A stretch of DNA of 64,000 nucleotides from Amia ocellicauda. Taxonomy: Eukaryota; Chordata; Actinopteri; Amiiformes; Amiidae. The notes under the pieces were generated by a model that saw nothing but the letters and a program-made list of their open reading frames with translations, ran no database searches and was not told the DNA's origin. The stretch lies in contig NC_089863.1 in assembly GCF_036373705.1 (NCBI RefSeq), forward strand, positions 28,852,227 to 28,916,226. The letters run 5' to 3'. A program made the position numbers and the translations under genes. This document shows, piece after piece, positions 63,254 through 64,000 of the stretch (position 1 is the stretch's first letter; each line of letters begins with the position of its first letter).

Positions 63254-64000
63254 CAGTGAGGGAAAAAAGTATTTGATCCCCTGCTGATTTTGTACGTTTG
63301 CAGATCCACTCCAAGTCATTAAGGTTTCGAGGCTGACGTTTGGCAACTCGAACCTTCAGCTCCCTCCACAGATTTTCTATGGGATTAAGGTCTGGAGACT
63401 GGCTAGGCCACTCCAGGACCTTAAATGTGCTTCTTCTTGAGCCACTCCTTTGTTGCCTTGGCTGTGTGTTTTGGGTCATTGGCATGCTGGAATACCCATC
63501 CACGACCCATTTTCAATGCCCTGGCTGAGGGAAGGAGGTTCTCACCTAAGATTTGATGGTACATGGCCCCGTCTATCGTCCCTTTGATGCGGTGCAGTTG
63601 TCCTGTCCCCTTAGCAGAAAAACATCCCCAAAGCATAATGTTTCCACCTCCATGTTTGATGGTGGGGATGCTGTTCTTGGGGTCATTCCTCCTCCTCCAA
63701 ACATGGCGAGTTGAGTTGATCCCAAAGAGCTTGATTTTGGTCTCATCTGACCACAACACTTTCACCTAGTTCTCCTCTAAATCATTCAGATGTTAGCAAA
63801 CTTCAGACGGGCCTGTACATGTGCTTTCTTGAACATGGGGGCCTTGCGGGCGCTGCAGGATTTCAATCCTTCACGGCGTAGTGTGTTACCAATTGTTTTC
63901 TTGGTGACTATGGTCCCAGCTGCCTTGAGATCATTAACAAGATCCTCCCGTGTAGTTCTGGGCTGATTCCTCACCGTCCTCATGATCCTTGAAACTCCAC
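63254..64000 (-). pseudogene. Tc1 element with decayed transposase (runs off the window)
   Basis: The terminal repeat CAGTGAGGGAAAAAAGTATT follows TA at 63252-63253. The minus strand carries transposase pieces: a helix-turn-helix portion 63983..63786 ([20 protein letters not shown]), the core 63765..63421 with WSDETK, and the C-terminal part near 63420-63300 with [11 protein letters not shown]. They are in shifted frames. The second catalytic Asp, expected in QHDNDPKH, reads Ala (QHANDPKH), so it would be dead even without the frameshifts. A deletion near 63300 joins the TIR to internal sequence. Confidence 0.85.

Overview
This window looks like nuclear DNA of a vertebrate, most likely a ray-finned fish. 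It has multi-exon genes with GT-AG introns, abundant Tc1/mariner and hAT elements, a chromodomain-bearing Ty3/Gypsy retroelement and many (CA)n/(TA)n microsatellites. The gene order hax1 - aqp10 - (probable atp8b2) matches, as far as I recall, the human 1q21.3 order HAX1-AQP10-ATP8B2. Nothing in it is bacterial, and there is no CRISPR array or operon.

Layout. (1) 1-4.6 kb, + strand: 3' half of a gene for a large PDZ protein of the PDZD2/IL16 family, ending in two PDZ domains. (2) 4.9-8.1 kb: decayed transposable elements and a ~60-bp minisatellite. (3) 8.4-12.3 kb, + strand: a complete seven-exon hax1 whose splice phases all agree (305 aa). (4) 14.9-18.1 kb, - strand: a three-exon gene for a 320-aa predicted secreted protein that I do not recognise. 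It has a signal peptide, a furin-type RVRR site, two cysteines and two N-glycosylation sequons. Its second intron holds a Tc1/mariner element with an intact transposase. (5) 18.3-19.5 kb: a second copy of that element with a nonsense codon. (6) 21.2-39.3 kb: a nearly identical tandem array with a 5,386-bp unit (three full units plus a first unit lacking 3,483 bp internally), made almost wholly of nested transposons. (7) 39.2-44.9 kb: a decayed Tc1 element and a Ty3/Gypsy pol remnant with its 3' LTR. (8) 45.5-50.5 kb and 53.9-56.9 kb, + strand: two tandem, complete, six-exon aquaglyceroporin genes of the aqp10 type, separated by a third copy of the transposon (also intact) and a MITE. (9) 57.3-60.3 kb: remains of a tandem duplication of the second aqp10 locus, with reciprocal losses. 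The extra copy keeps only exons 2-3. (10) 59.1-60.1 kb: a CpG-rich promoter-like region, then at 61.9 kb a possible first coding exon of atp8b2. (11) 62.3-64 kb: more Tc1-family elements.

How the genes relate. The two aqp10 genes would encode six-helix glycerol/water channels. Hax1 is a mitochondrial anti-apoptotic factor, and the PDZ protein is a scaffold or secreted PDZ precursor. They are neighbours by synteny rather than by pathway. The points most worth a second look are the unrecognised secreted-protein gene, the three 1,221-bp transposons whose transposase has 36 residues between the second Asp and the Glu (DD36E), the near-perfect 5.4-kb tandem array, and the duplicated and partly deleted aqp10 locus. 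All exon boundaries were read by eye from splice consensus, reading phase and remembered family sequences. No alignment or database search was run.
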